Assembly (NCBI RefSeq): GCF_913063425.1
Contig: NZ_CAJXYK010000023.1
Location: 1 to 64,000, forward strand
DNA: 64,000 nucleotides
Source of the DNA: an uncultured Thiohalocapsa sp.
GTDB taxonomy: Bacteria > Pseudomonadota > Gammaproteobacteria > Chromatiales > Chromatiaceae
Direction of reading: 5' to 3'
Position 1 is the first letter of the stretch; every line of letters starts with the position of its first letter. The notes under the pieces were generated by a model, which was given only the letters and a program-made list of their open reading frames with translations, made no database searches and was not told where the DNA came from. Of the stretch, positions 36,432-45,417 are shown one piece after another. The position numbers were made by a program, and so were the translations under genes.

Positions 36432-37400
36432 TTAGGCTTTGCCGGATGGGTCGGCGGCACCCTCGTTCGCCATCCACCGCCATGTTTCTGCCAAGGCCTC
36501 TTCAAGCCGATAAGCAGGCGAGAACCCCAACGACGTGCGCGCGGATTCGAAGGACGCGAAGTTCCGCTCCACCTCGCCGGCGCGCTTGTCTTTGCGCTCT
36601 ATCAGGTGGTCCGGTTTGCCGGCCGTTTCGCACATAATACGGGCCAGCTCGGCGACGGAGACCTCGCGCCCGGACGCCAAGTGGAAGACGTTGAAGCCGG
36701 GTAGGTTCGCTGTCAGACCGCGTCGGATTCCGTCGCAGAGGTCGTCCGCCATGAGGAAGTCCCGGGTGGCCGAGCCATCGCCGTAGATGATGATCGGGCG
36801 GTCTTCAAGGATGGCCTTTGCGAAAGTAGTGACGGCGCCCTTTTTGTGCCAGCTCCAGAGGCCGATGACGTTCGCGAATCGTAGGGCGGTGATGCTCATA
36901 CCGTAAGCAGCGGCGAAGGAGCTGCAGTAGGCCTCGCCGCAGAGCTTACTCGACCCGTAGGGCGAGATGGGGCGGGGCAGGGATGTTTCGTCGACCGGTG
37001 GCTCGGCGTTGCCGATCAGGGCGCCGCCGGTGGATGCGAAGATGAACTGCGAGATCCCTGCCTTGCGGGTTTCGTCCAGCATCACGAAGGTGCCGCGGGC
37101 GTTGACGTCGAAGTTGTCTTCCGGGTCCGCAACGGATTCGACCACGGAGCCGTATGCGGCGAGGTGGATCACGGCGTCAATGCCCTCGAGGGCTGCGGCA
37201 ACGGCAGCTCGGTCGCGGATATCGCCAATGCGGATGTCTGCGGTGGAGCCCTCAAGGTAATCGGTGCTGCCCTTGGAGAGATTGTCGAGCACGCGAACGG
37301 CGTAGCCGGAGGACTCCAGCATCGGCACCAGGTTGGCACCGATGAAGCCGCAGCCGCCGGTGACGAGGATGTGTTTTGCAGAGGGCGTATCGGTCATCAT
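36432..37400 (-). CDS. NAD-dependent nucleotide-sugar epimerase/dehydratase (extended SDR)
   Basis: 322 residues from ATG 37400 (a second ATG follows directly). Rossmann motif ILVTGGCGFIGANLV near residues 12-26; active-site Ser and Tyr-x3-Lys in ASTGGALIG and SPYGSSKLCGEAY. Resembles UDP-glucose 4-epimerase/WbpP-like enzymes that supply nucleotide sugars for EPS. First gene of the long minus-strand EPS block. The precise reaction (C4 epimerase or other) cannot be settled by eye. Confidence 0.88.
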   Translation of the reverse strand: MMTDTPSAKHILVTGGCGFIGANLVPMLESSGYAVRVLDNLSKGSTDYLEGSTADIRIGDIRDRAAVAAALEGIDAVIHLAAYGSVVESVADPEDNFDVNARGTFVMLDETRKAGISQFIFASTGGALIGNAEPPVDETSLPRPISPYGSSKLCGEAYCSSFAAAYGMSITALRFANVIGLWSWHKKGAVTTFAKAILEDRPIIIYGDGSATRDFLMADDLCDGIRRGLTANLPGFNVFHLASGREVSVAELARIMCETAGKPDHLIERKDKRAGEVERNFASFESARTSLGFSPAYRLEEALAETWRWMANEGAADPSGKA

Positions 37401-37451
37401 GATGGGGCCACGTGGGATTCGGCGCGCTGTCGCGTCGGTCGTCTTCTTCAA

Positions 37452-37902
37452 ATGTGGGTGTTAGTCTCTCTGGATGACTTCGCCTCCTTTTGTCACTGTC
37501 ACCAGTCGCCCCAGCAACTACCGGGCAGCGTGTCCGTTGCGCGGTTACGTGCATGCATCCCGGCAGGAGCTGTGCTGGTCAGCCTGACACGGGAGAGTAT
37601 ACGGCTTGGCATTTGCGGTGTCCCGTGCTCCAGATCGCTCGCGGCATTGCCCCTTGGGACGCAGGTCCGCCGGCGTATAAACCCCCCGGACTTTACAGAA
37701 CTTTTCGTTCGAGGGTGAAGTGCTGTCAAGCGCCCTACTCCGGCTAGAATGCGCAGCGTTGATGCGAATCGCACTGGCCGGTGCCACGCCGCAACCGGCG
37801 GCTGCCTGTGTGGTGGCGGCATTCTTGCCGCGACTGGTGCTGCTTGACGGTCTGGAACTCGTGGCGGGGATGCCGTTGCCATACTTCCGGCGGTTGGTCA
37901 TG
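37452..37902. other. Intergenic region upstream of the EPS block
   Basis: No gene recognised. The likely promoter of the minus-strand EPS operon should lie in 37410-37700, but I see no strong hexamer pair. Confidence 0.35.
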
Positions 37903-38148
37903 TCAAAAAAAGCTCTTCAGCACTAGGGCGGCAACGCCTCCAAGCAGGAGGCCCAGCATCCACTTGACTACCGTCAGGTCGCTTTTGATCGGCGCGAGCT
38001 CGATCTGCAAATCCTTGCGGGTAACGAGCTCCGAATATTCAAGAGCGAAGCGAAGGGCCTCAATGAGAGCCTCCGCCTGATTCTCTTGGAAACCGGCTTC
38101 GCGGAGTCGGCGGACGACCTTGTGAGTATGGAACGTGACACTGGCCAT
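37903..38148 (-). CDS. DUF1640-like small coiled-coil membrane protein
   Basis: 81 residues. An N-terminal basic helix (THKVVRRLREAGFQENQAEALIEAL) is followed by a heptad-like region (VTRKDLQIELAPIKSDLTVVKW) and one C-terminal membrane helix (MLGLLLGGVAALVLKSFF). This matches the short DUF1640/CCDC90-like bacterial proteins. Function unknown. It stands alone between the EPS block and the sqdB group and has no clear ribosome site. Confidence 0.7.
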   Translation of the reverse strand: MASVTFHTHKVVRRLREAGFQENQAEALIEALRFALEYSELVTRKDLQIELAPIKSDLTVVKWMLGLLLGGVAALVLKSFF

Positions 38149-38187
38149 ATTGGAGGCGATCTTATAGTTCTCCCCCGTTTGCTAAAT

Positions 38188-38364
38188 GTTTGCTAAACGG
38201 CCGCCCTCAGCACACAAGATGCCGCGACGCTAGACCGTCGGTAAGCTGGTGGACTACGCTTCGCTTGTCCACCCTACGCCCTGCGCCTGCCCGAGTGGTC
38301 GGAGTTGTGATCGAGGCAGTTTGCTAAACGGGCGCCCTCAACCCACATGATGCCGCGACGCTAG
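38188..38364. repeat. Direct 46-bp repeat pair around a hairpin
   Basis: Copies at 38188-38233 and 38319-38364 share GTTTGCTAAACGG, CGCCCTCA and GATGCCGCGACGCTAG, with only a few mismatches. Between them lies GTGGAC-(12)-GTCCAC (38249-38272), a common intergenic hairpin of proteobacteria. The period is 131 bases. No coding frame; a mobile or recombinogenic intergenic repeat is likely. Confidence 0.75.
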
Positions 38365-38507
38365 CCCCAAAACAAGTTTCTGCGAGGGCTCATGACCCCG
38401 AAAAGTCCGCCTTCTCGCCAACCCCTTCCGCCCGCGGCGATGCGCCTTCTGGCTCTGCCTCTTACGCTGGCCCCCTCGTCGGCGGCAGACGGGGCGAAAC
38501 GTTGGCG

Positions 38508-39761
38508 TTACTTATGCTTCGCCTCACGGATCTGCACCGGGTCGTGCTGCTCGGCGGCATCGGCAGCGTGGGCACTCTCGCGACGGTTCGTGTTCCAGTA
38601 GGACTCACAGGGGATCTTGGTGCGGTCGCAGCGCCCGGCGTATTTGCGGGCGATGTCGGTCACCTCTTCCATTAGGCCGCCCTCAAGGGTAATGGGCTTG
38701 AGGCCGTGACTCAGGAATTTGTCGTTGGCGACAAAGAGGTCGTTCTCGTCGTCCTCTTGGCGCGGGTTGGAGACGAAGCTGATGTCGGCGCCGGTCATGT
38801 CGGCAACCAGTTTGGCGAGGTCGCGCACGCGGTGCGTCTCGGTCATCTGGTTGAAGATCTGCACCTTGTCGCCCTTTTCGGGTGGGTGCTCCACGGCAAT
38901 CTGGATACAGCGGACCATGTCCTGGATGTGGATGAAAGCGCGGGTCTGACCGCCGGTGCCGTGCACGGTGAGCGGAAAATCCACGGCGGCTTGCATCAGG
39001 AAGCGGTTGAGCACGGTGCCGTAGTCGCCGTCGTAGTCGAAGCGGTTGATCAGGCGCTCGTCCTGCTTGGTCTCGGCGGTCTGGGTGCCCCAGACGATGC
39101 CCTGGTGCAGGTCGGTTACGCGCACCTTATCGTTCTTGTTGTAGTACGCGAAAAAGAGCTGATCCTGCGTCTTGGTCATGTGGTAGACGCTGCCCGGGTT
39201 GACCGGATAGAGCACCTCTTTTTCGACCATCTCGCCGTCGTCGGTCTTGAGGTGAACCTTGAGGTAGCCCTCCGGGATCTTCATGCCGGCGGTGCCGTAC
39301 CCGTAAACGCCCATGGTGCCGAGGTGCACCACGTGGGTATCGAGCCCGGCCTCGACGATGGCGGCGAGCAGGTTGTGCGTGGCGTTGAGGTTGTTGTCGA
39401 CGGTGTAGCGCTTGTGGAATGAGCTCTTCATCGAGTACGGCGCGGCGCGCTGCTCGGCGAAGTGGATGACGGCGTCCGGCTGATAGTCCATCAACAGATC
39501 CAGCAGGCGGACGTAGTTGCGGCTGACGTCGAAGTTGTAGAACTCGATGTTGCGGCCGGTAAGCTCCTTCCAGGCCTGGGTGCGCACACCCATGGGCTTG
39601 ATCGGCGTGAGGCTTTCTGCCTCCAGCTCGTTGTCGATGTTGCGGCGGGACAGGTTGTCGACGATGACGACGTCGTGCCCGAGCGCAGAGAGGTGCAACG
39701 AGGTGGGCCAGCCGCAGAAGCCGTCGCCACCGAGGACAATGATCTTTTTGGAATCAGACAT
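38508..39761 (-). CDS. sqdB: UDP-sulfoquinovose synthase
   Basis: 417 residues from ATG 39761 (MSDSKKIIVLGGDGFCGWPTSLHLS). Converts UDP-glucose plus sulfite to UDP-sulfoquinovose with bound NAD. The family signature is strong: GGDGFCGWPT dinucleotide motif, HFAEQRAAPYSM, LGTMGVYGYG, Tyr-x3-Lys in YHMTKTQDQLFF and LHQGIVWGTQT. In phototrophs the product feeds sulfolipid; here no sqdC/sqdX is adjacent and the gene lies in an EPS locus, so a sulfoquinovose residue in the polymer is also possible. Downstream of the PAPS-reductase-like gene on the same strand. Confidence 0.95.
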   Translation of the reverse strand: MSDSKKIIVLGGDGFCGWPTSLHLSALGHDVVIVDNLSRRNIDNELEAESLTPIKPMGVRTQAWKELTGRNIEFYNFDVSRNYVRLLDLLMDYQPDAVIHFAEQRAAPYSMKSSFHKRYTVDNNLNATHNLLAAIVEAGLDTHVVHLGTMGVYGYGTAGMKIPEGYLKVHLKTDDGEMVEKEVLYPVNPGSVYHMTKTQDQLFFAYYNKNDKVRVTDLHQGIVWGTQTAETKQDERLINRFDYDGDYGTVLNRFLMQAAVDFPLTVHGTGGQTRAFIHIQDMVRCIQIAVEHPPEKGDKVQIFNQMTETHRVRDLAKLVADMTGADISFVSNPRQEDDENDLFVANDKFLSHGLKPITLEGGLMEEVTDIARKYAGRCDRTKIPCESYWNTNRRESAHAADAAEQHDPVQIREAKHK

Positions 39762-39872
39762 GGGACCTTTACGCGTTGTGGCCTTTGGGCTGGGCATGCG
39801 GCGCGCAGTGTTGCCGGGCCGCGCGGCACTGCAGAACTGGGTGGAGGTTGGGGGTTGCTGTCGCCCTGCTGG

Positions 39873-40499
39873 TCATTGGTCTGCGGCCTTGACGCCGCAA
39901 TTGTCGCCGATGAGGCATTCGCCGCGCTGATCGCGACCCTTGGTGGGATCCCAGTGATCCTCGTTGATCGGCAAGGCGTGCACGCTAAGATAGCCCAGCA
40001 TGGTGTCGCGGGACCAGTCCAGGATGGGGTGCACCTGGTAAATGCCGTTTTTGTACTGCACCAGCTGGGCCGCCTGCCGTTCCGGAGTCTCGTGGCGCAT
40101 GATACCGCGAATCCAGGCCTTAGGTTGCAGCTCCGCGAAGGCGCGGTTCAAGGGAGCGTGCTTGATTTTGCGCACCACGGCGGAGAAGAGCGGGCTGCGC
40201 GGGTCGCACCAGCCGGAGTAGTCGCGCTCGATCTCGCCCGGGGTCAGCTCGCTGCGGTAGACCTTGAGGCGGTAGCCGGCGTCGCGAAAGTAGTCGATCA
40301 TCCGATAGGTGGCGGAGGTGTAGAAGCCATGATCGACAAACACCAGCGGGAAGTCCCGGCTGCCGAGGGCGGCGGCGACCAGATGCGGCATGGCGGCGGA
40401 GGTTTCGCCGCCGGACGTGGTCAGGATCACCTGGCCGCCGAAGCGCGCGTAGGCGTTGCGGATACGCTCGACGGGCGTGAGTGACTGATGATCGACCAT
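39873..40499 (-). CDS. PAPS reductase (CysH)-like protein
   Basis: 208 residues from ATG 40499. An ATP-pyrophosphatase-like P-loop, VILTTSGGETSAAMPHLVAAA (~24-44), followed by FPLVFVDHGF and RGIMRHETPERQA. The Cys pair at the end (GECLIGDNCG) differs from the ECGLH motif of standard PAPS reductases. It may produce sulfite for the adjacent UDP-sulfoquinovose synthase, which requires sulfite; this is inference from gene order. Eight bases after the NUDIX-like gene. Confidence 0.75.
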   Translation of the reverse strand: MVDHQSLTPVERIRNAYARFGGQVILTTSGGETSAAMPHLVAAALGSRDFPLVFVDHGFYTSATYRMIDYFRDAGYRLKVYRSELTPGEIERDYSGWCDPRSPLFSAVVRKIKHAPLNRAFAELQPKAWIRGIMRHETPERQAAQLVQYKNGIYQVHPILDWSRDTMLGYLSVHALPINEDHWDPTKGRDQRGECLIGDNCGVKAADQ

Positions 40500-40507
40500 C
40501 GGCTGGC

Positions 40508-41041
40508 CTAGAGCGCGCGCTGCTGCCACTCGTGCAGCACGGCGCGGCATTGCAGGCAGTCGAGCTGCGCGAGCAAGGCGGCGATGCCGGCGACATCGGC
40601 CGCTGCTTTGGCGCCGACCATGGCTTGGGGTATCGCGAAGGCCGGGTCGATCTCGGCGACAAAGGCCCAGAGGCCTTGGTTGGAGAATGCGCTGTTGACG
40701 ATCCATTTGGCGTCGTTCAGCGGCTCGGTGCGGCGGATGGCCTCGGGGGCGATGCCGAGCTCCCGCTGCAGCAGGAAAGGGACGACCTCGTGCGGGGCCT
40801 TGTCGGCCGGCAGCCGCCCGCCGGGGAGGTCGAGCGTGGCACGGCCGATGCCGGGCCGAAAGGTCGGTGCGACGCAGAAGATGTGTCCGGCCTGCAGCGG
40901 CAGGACGATCACCGAGTCGGCCTTCTCGACACGCCAGTATTCGAGTTCTTTGCCCTTGTCGCAGAGCCAGCGCTCGCCGATGAGCGTGACCCATTGCGAG
41001 GTGACACGGACGCATTCCGACAGGCGTTTCCAGTCAGTCAT
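40508..41041 (-). CDS. Divergent NUDIX-fold hydrolase-like protein
   Basis: 177 residues from ATG 41041. Overall layout is that of ADP-sugar-type NUDIX proteins (EYWRVEKADSVIVLPLQ; FRPGIGRATLDLPGGRLPADKAP; GLWAFVAEI). The NUDIX box is degraded: after PGGRLPAD the expected REUxEE glutamates are replaced (VVPFLLQREL), so classical metal-dependent hydrolysis is doubtful. It precedes the PAPS-reductase-like gene with 8 bases between. It might bind or cleave a nucleotide of the PAPS/sulfite or nucleotide-sugar pathway. Confidence 0.65.
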   Translation of the reverse strand: MTDWKRLSECVRVTSQWVTLIGERWLCDKGKELEYWRVEKADSVIVLPLQAGHIFCVAPTFRPGIGRATLDLPGGRLPADKAPHEVVPFLLQRELGIAPEAIRRTEPLNDAKWIVNSAFSNQGLWAFVAEIDPAFAIPQAMVGAKAAADVAGIAALLAQLDCLQCRAVLHEWQQRAL

Positions 41042-41589
41042 GGCGGCGCGGGCTGGTTTTGGAGGCGAGGGGTAGAGCCTCAGGGGCTTGGGATTTCCGC
41101 TGCATGCGCGCCTGTAGCGCACAGTCGGCGTTCTCCGAAGCGCCGTAGTCTACTCGAGTTTTTAATCGCGGGGGCACAGCGATTTCAAGGGTCCCAAGTT
41201 TACCGGGTCCTGCGGCGTTATGGGGATGTGGCACGGGCGGGCGGCGTGTTGGGGTGTCTGACCGCGTTTGTCGTGGCGGCATTCTTTCAGGTTCACGAAG
41301 CAGCGCTTCAGCGTTGGGGTCGCGAAGCTGGCGCTTCGCAACCAGTCAAACCCCAGCGTTGACAACCGGGGGCCGCTAGTGGATCGAGTTGAAGGTGCTC
41401 CTTTCCCTCGCAGTCCGCCACTAACGGCGTTTATAATGTTAACGCGCTAAGCCCAGCCGTTCCAGGCGACGGCCGGGGCGTCGATCAAGCGAGACCTCTA
41501 CCCGTGCCCCCCCGCCACCCGGCTGCTTTCACCAGCGCAGACGCCTCAACGCGAATGTTATCCCGCTCGCAGCCGAGCAAGACACCATC
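41042..41589. other. Intergenic region with a hairpin and a TATAAT box
   Basis: No gene. It holds GCGAAGC-TGGC-GCTTCGC (41322-41339) and TATAAT at 41432-41437, about 150 bases before the second flippase. The latter may be its promoter, but no good -35 box is at the right distance. Confidence 0.45.
41322..41339. repeat. GCGAAGC hairpin, copy 1
   Basis: Seven-base stem with loop TGGC. The same stem recurs at 43402-43419 with loop TGGA, so the second flippase gene is bracketed by them. Adjacent text (CG[T]GGCGGCATTCTTTCAGG and CGTGACAGCGTTCTTTCGG) is also related. Confidence 0.6.
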
Positions 41590-43052
41590 ATGACAGTCAG
41601 CCTCCGCGCCCGGCTGCTTCGCGGCGGCGCCGGCAGCTTGGCGATCAAGTTGGGCAGCGTCGGCCTGCAGTTCGCGGTGGCGGTGCAGCTGGCGCGCGTG
41701 CTCGGCCCTGACGGCTACGGAGTGTACGCACTGGTGCTCGCCATCGTCACCATCCTCGCCGTGCCGACCCAGCTCGGCCTGCCGCCATTGGTCACTCGTG
41801 AGACGGCGCGCGCCCAGGTCGGCGAGCACTGGGGCCGGATGCGCGGGCTCTGGCGGTGGAGCAACCTCCTGGTCTGGGCGTCCTCGGGCGGCATCGCTCT
41901 GCTCGGCCTCGCGGTGGTTTGGACCTTTTACGAGCACATCAGCCAGCCGATCATTCACACGCTCATCGCCGGCTTCGCGCTGATCCCCCTCATCGCCCTC
42001 GGCAACCTGCGCAGTGCCGCGCTGCGCGGCCTGCGCCACGTCGTTGCCGCGCCGCTGCCGGAGCAGATCCTGCGCCCGGGCTGCTCGTGCTGCTGGTCTT
42101 TGCGGCGTTGGCGCTGTTCCCGACCCAGCCGTTCACGCCGGCGATGGCGATGGCCCTGCACGCCCTGGCCGCCGCACTGGCCTTCGCGGTCGGCGCCGCG
42201 ATGCTGGGGCTGCTGCGGCCGCGCCCGCTCGCCCGGCGCCCGCGGTTGGAGTATGCGCTGGTCTTCTTCGCGCTGGCCCTCTATCCCATCCAACCGCTGA
42301 CGCCGGTGGTGACCGCCCTGCATATCCTGACCTTCGCGGCGGGCGCCGGGGTGCTTTACTTGATGCGCTCCCGCCCGCGGACTCAGCTGCCGCAGCCAGC
42401 ATATGAAACGCGGGCCTGGCTGGGCTCGATTATCCCGCTGGCGCTCACTGCCGGCCTGCAGGTGATCAATGCGCAAGCGGACATCCTGGTCCTTGGCCTG
42501 TTCCGCCCGTCCGACGACGTCGGCGTCTACAAGGTCGCCGTGCAGGCGGCGATGCTGATCCCCTTCGGACTGCAGGCCGTCAATGTGGTGATCATGCCTT
42601 ACGTCGCCCGGCTCCACGTCGAGGGTGATCATCGCCGACTGCAGCGCCTGGTCACGCAGAGCGCACGCGCCATACTTGCGCTGGCCCTGCCCCTGGTGCT
42701 CGTCTTCGTCTTCTTCGGGGAAGCGATCCTTGGCTTGGCCTTTGGGCCGGGGTACACGCGCGGCCAGACGGCGCTGATGCTGCTGTCGCTGGGCCAGCTG
42801 GTCAAGGCCGGTATGGGCTCGGTCGGCGTCCTGCTCAATATGACCGGCCACGAGCGCGACACCCTGCGGGGCGTTGCCATCGCCGCCCTGGCCAACCTCG
42901 TCCTGAACTTTGTGCTCATCCCGCCGTTTAGCCTGGTGGGCGCTGCCGCCGCCACCGCCTGCACCTTCATCATCTGGAATCTGCTGCTGCGGCGCGCCGT
43001 GTGGCAGCGCATTCAGATCGAGACCATGGCCTTTCCAATCCGCACCGCATAG
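41590..43052 (+). pseudogene. wzx: Second Wzx-type flippase, frameshifted and with an internal duplication
   Basis: MOP-superfamily flippase. The first frame (ATG 41590) gives LARVLGPDGYGVYALVLAIVTILAVPTQLGLPPLVTRE to LPEQILRPG at ~42080; the rest continues in the +1 frame (LLVLLVFAALALF) to TAG 43052. A one-base loss near 42076-42083 explains the break. The second frame holds LGSIIPLALTAGLQVINAQADILVLGLF, the normal middle helix. Between them a ~40-residue unit occurs twice (ALALFPTQPFTPAMAMALHAL and ALALYPIQPLTPVVTALHIL). Either a pseudogene or a sequencing error in an active gene. Confidence 0.8.
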
Positions 43053-43585
43053 GTCCTGACCAATCGCCCGCCCCAGTCACGCGGACGCCGCCAGCGCAAA
43101 TCGAAGTCTGTCGCCAAGCCTTACCCTGCGCACGTTGACAGGTTTCTGCAAGCACCGCGGACGGTCACAGTGTCATGGGCAATGCGCAGGCCTTGCTGCA
43201 TCCGCAAAAGCGGAGGCTTTCCTGCGGAGCGTTTTGCGCAGCTTTGCTTCACGAGCGTGGAGGTACCTCAAGCGCCCTGCCCTTGCCGCTGAGCGGTGTG
43301 CGCCGCTTTGGCACTGCTGGGCAACGCGTCTTGGTTTCTGGTTGCGCGTGTCGTGACAGCGTTCTTTCGGACTCGCGAAGGAGAGATTCCGCACTGGGCT
43401 CGCGAAGCTGGAGCTTCGCGCCCAGGGCACAGCGCCGCATCTCAATCCGTACGTGGACCCTCGTATCGAAGCTGGCGCCTCGCGACCGGTTAGACAGTGC
43501 TTTCGACCCTGCCCTTGTGAACCGAGGTACCGGAATGATTGAGCCCGAAGCAGTGCAGGGCCGCATCCGCCTGTCATTCTTACAC
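43053..43585. other. Intergenic region with REP-like hairpin
   Basis: No gene. A strong hairpin at 43394-43425 (CTGGGC, bulge, GCGAAGC / GCTTCGC, GCCCAG) lies between convergent genes and may act as a two-way terminator. Confidence 0.45.
43394..43425. repeat. GCGAAGC hairpin, copy 2
   Basis: Two stems (7 and 6 bp) separated by a 2-base bulge on one side, loop TGGA. Related to 41322-41339. Confidence 0.6.
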
Positions 43586-45166
43586 TCACCGGCTCAGGAA
43601 CGGGTTCTCGATCTGGTCAGACGGTGGCCCAGACGACATTGGCTCGGGTTGCGCTCGGGGGAGCAGGTCCGGTGTCCGACGCGTTCGGCGATGCGAACGC
43701 GCGGCCGTGGCCAGCAAACGCTCAGGCGGGTACAGGAAGACCGAGAGCGCAAAGGCGAACACAAGCTGGTTGGCCGGCGTGTAGAGGTTGTAGTCCACAA
43801 GCTCATGAATCCCGAGGAGAAGCACGCCGATGCCGCAGCCGATCTGAATAGAGCGAAGTCTGGTCTCACCCCCGGTACGCAGGATGCGGCCCCATTGCCA
43901 CAGGTAGATCAGCAGGACCAGGGCTGTGAGCAGCAAGCCGGCGGCACCCAGGTCGAACATCCACTCAAGGTAGTCATTGTGAGCACGGTTGATGAAGGCC
44001 CAACCCAAATCGAGCGACTGATACGCCGGAAACGCGAAGGGAAAGGCACCTGGGCCGGCGCCGACCGGAAACATCGCGCCGATGCCGATCATGGTGTCGT
44101 TGAAGATCTGCCACCGGGCATCGCTTTCCAGCCCGGTGGCCGAGAACCGATCCAGCACCGGCGCCAGTCCAATGCTGACCCCCGCCGCCAACGCGAGAAC
44201 AAGGATGACCCCGGCAGGACCCAGTGCGCTCTTGCGGCCGATCTGCCGGGCAAATACCCCGGTCGTGAGCAGAATGCCGAGGATGGTCAGCGCGATACCG
44301 GTGCGCGACCGGGTAAAAACAACGCCGACGATCAGAAGCAGTGCAATGGCGGCATACAGGATGACGCTGGTGCCGGATCGCGAGCCGAGCTTGATGACGC
44401 TGCGCTTGATGGCGTTGCCCTTGTGCTCGCGCGACTGTAGGCGGCTCAGCGCGTAGAACAGGAGGGCCAGCGTGATGGGCAAGACCATCTCGATGAGACC
44501 AGCCAAGTGGTTGCGGTTGGCGTAGGTGCCGACAGCGGACAGGCGGTGCGACCCCTCCACGGCAAGCGGCGTGCCGCCGCCCTGGCCTGTGCCGTACTGC
44601 AGGAGACCCAGCAGCGCCTGCAGCGAAGCGACGACGATGAGTAAGCCGACCAGGGCCTCCAGTTGTTGGTGCCGGAGGACGCGCACGCCGAGGAAGACGC
44701 TGACGGGCAGGACCAGGGAAAGCACGGCGCTGGTCGCCGCGCTGGGGATCACGGCCAATGTGGCGCTGTGCGCGTCCGGGAGCGTCGGCAGGTAGCCGCT
44801 CGCCTCCCGGTAGAGATCTCGCCCGGGGAGCCAATCTGCGACCACCGCCGGAAGCGGCAGCAGGTACAGGGCGGGCAGTACGACCAGCATCACGAGCGTC
44901 GCCGCCTGCAGCCGGTCGATCTTGATGCGGTGCGGCGACCACAGCGTGGCGCTCACAAGCGCCAGCCCCAACAGTTGGCTGACGAGCGCGGCGAGCGGCG
45001 TCGCGCCCGCCCGAAAAAGGGGCGTGAACGCCATGATGGCCAACAGCAGGGTAAACGCAATGCCCGCCTGGGCTGCGCTGTCCTGCCCGCTTGAGGGAGG
45101 GCTGGCTGGCACGGTCGGCGATCTCCAAGAATCACTGCGCGCGGGCGCGAGCGGGCTGCGGGACAT
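43586..45166 (-). CDS. O-antigen ligase / EPS polymerase (Wzy_C family)
   Basis: 526 residues from ATG 45166 with about 12 helices. Wzy_C hallmarks: GTYANRNHLAGLIEMVLP and, in the periplasmic loop, GAGPGAFPFAFPAYQSLDLGWAFINRAHNDYLEWMFDLG (YxxxHNDYLE-type). Such proteins join O-antigen or EPS chains. Differs clearly from the 32324 polymerase, so one may polymerise and the other ligate, or they may serve two polymers. The Arg-rich C-tail is unusual. Follows the CpsB-like gene on the same strand. Confidence 0.85.
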   Translation of the reverse strand: MSRSPLAPARSDSWRSPTVPASPPSSGQDSAAQAGIAFTLLLAIMAFTPLFRAGATPLAALVSQLLGLALVSATLWSPHRIKIDRLQAATLVMLVVLPALYLLPLPAVVADWLPGRDLYREASGYLPTLPDAHSATLAVIPSAATSAVLSLVLPVSVFLGVRVLRHQQLEALVGLLIVVASLQALLGLLQYGTGQGGGTPLAVEGSHRLSAVGTYANRNHLAGLIEMVLPITLALLFYALSRLQSREHKGNAIKRSVIKLGSRSGTSVILYAAIALLLIVGVVFTRSRTGIALTILGILLTTGVFARQIGRKSALGPAGVILVLALAAGVSIGLAPVLDRFSATGLESDARWQIFNDTMIGIGAMFPVGAGPGAFPFAFPAYQSLDLGWAFINRAHNDYLEWMFDLGAAGLLLTALVLLIYLWQWGRILRTGGETRLRSIQIGCGIGVLLLGIHELVDYNLYTPANQLVFAFALSVFLYPPERLLATAARSHRRTRRTPDLLPRAQPEPMSSGPPSDQIENPFLSR

Positions 45167-45417
45167 CTCAGCTTACGCGCGCTCTCGGCCGATGGCGCCT
45201 GTATGGCTTCAGCCCCGGAGGCTCGGGCTCACGGTGCTGACGCGCCGCTGCTTCCTTGCGGGGGCTCATGTTCGGTGGGTGATTGTATCCGCGAGCGCTC
45301 AATGGTTGCAGCGGTTTCCGGCGGAATTGTGGCGCCCACGGCTTATGGGTCGCCGGGGCGAAGGCGCTTGGTGGCTGCCGCAGGTGCGCGGGCGGCGGTC
45401 GCCTCGCTCGGGGCAGT

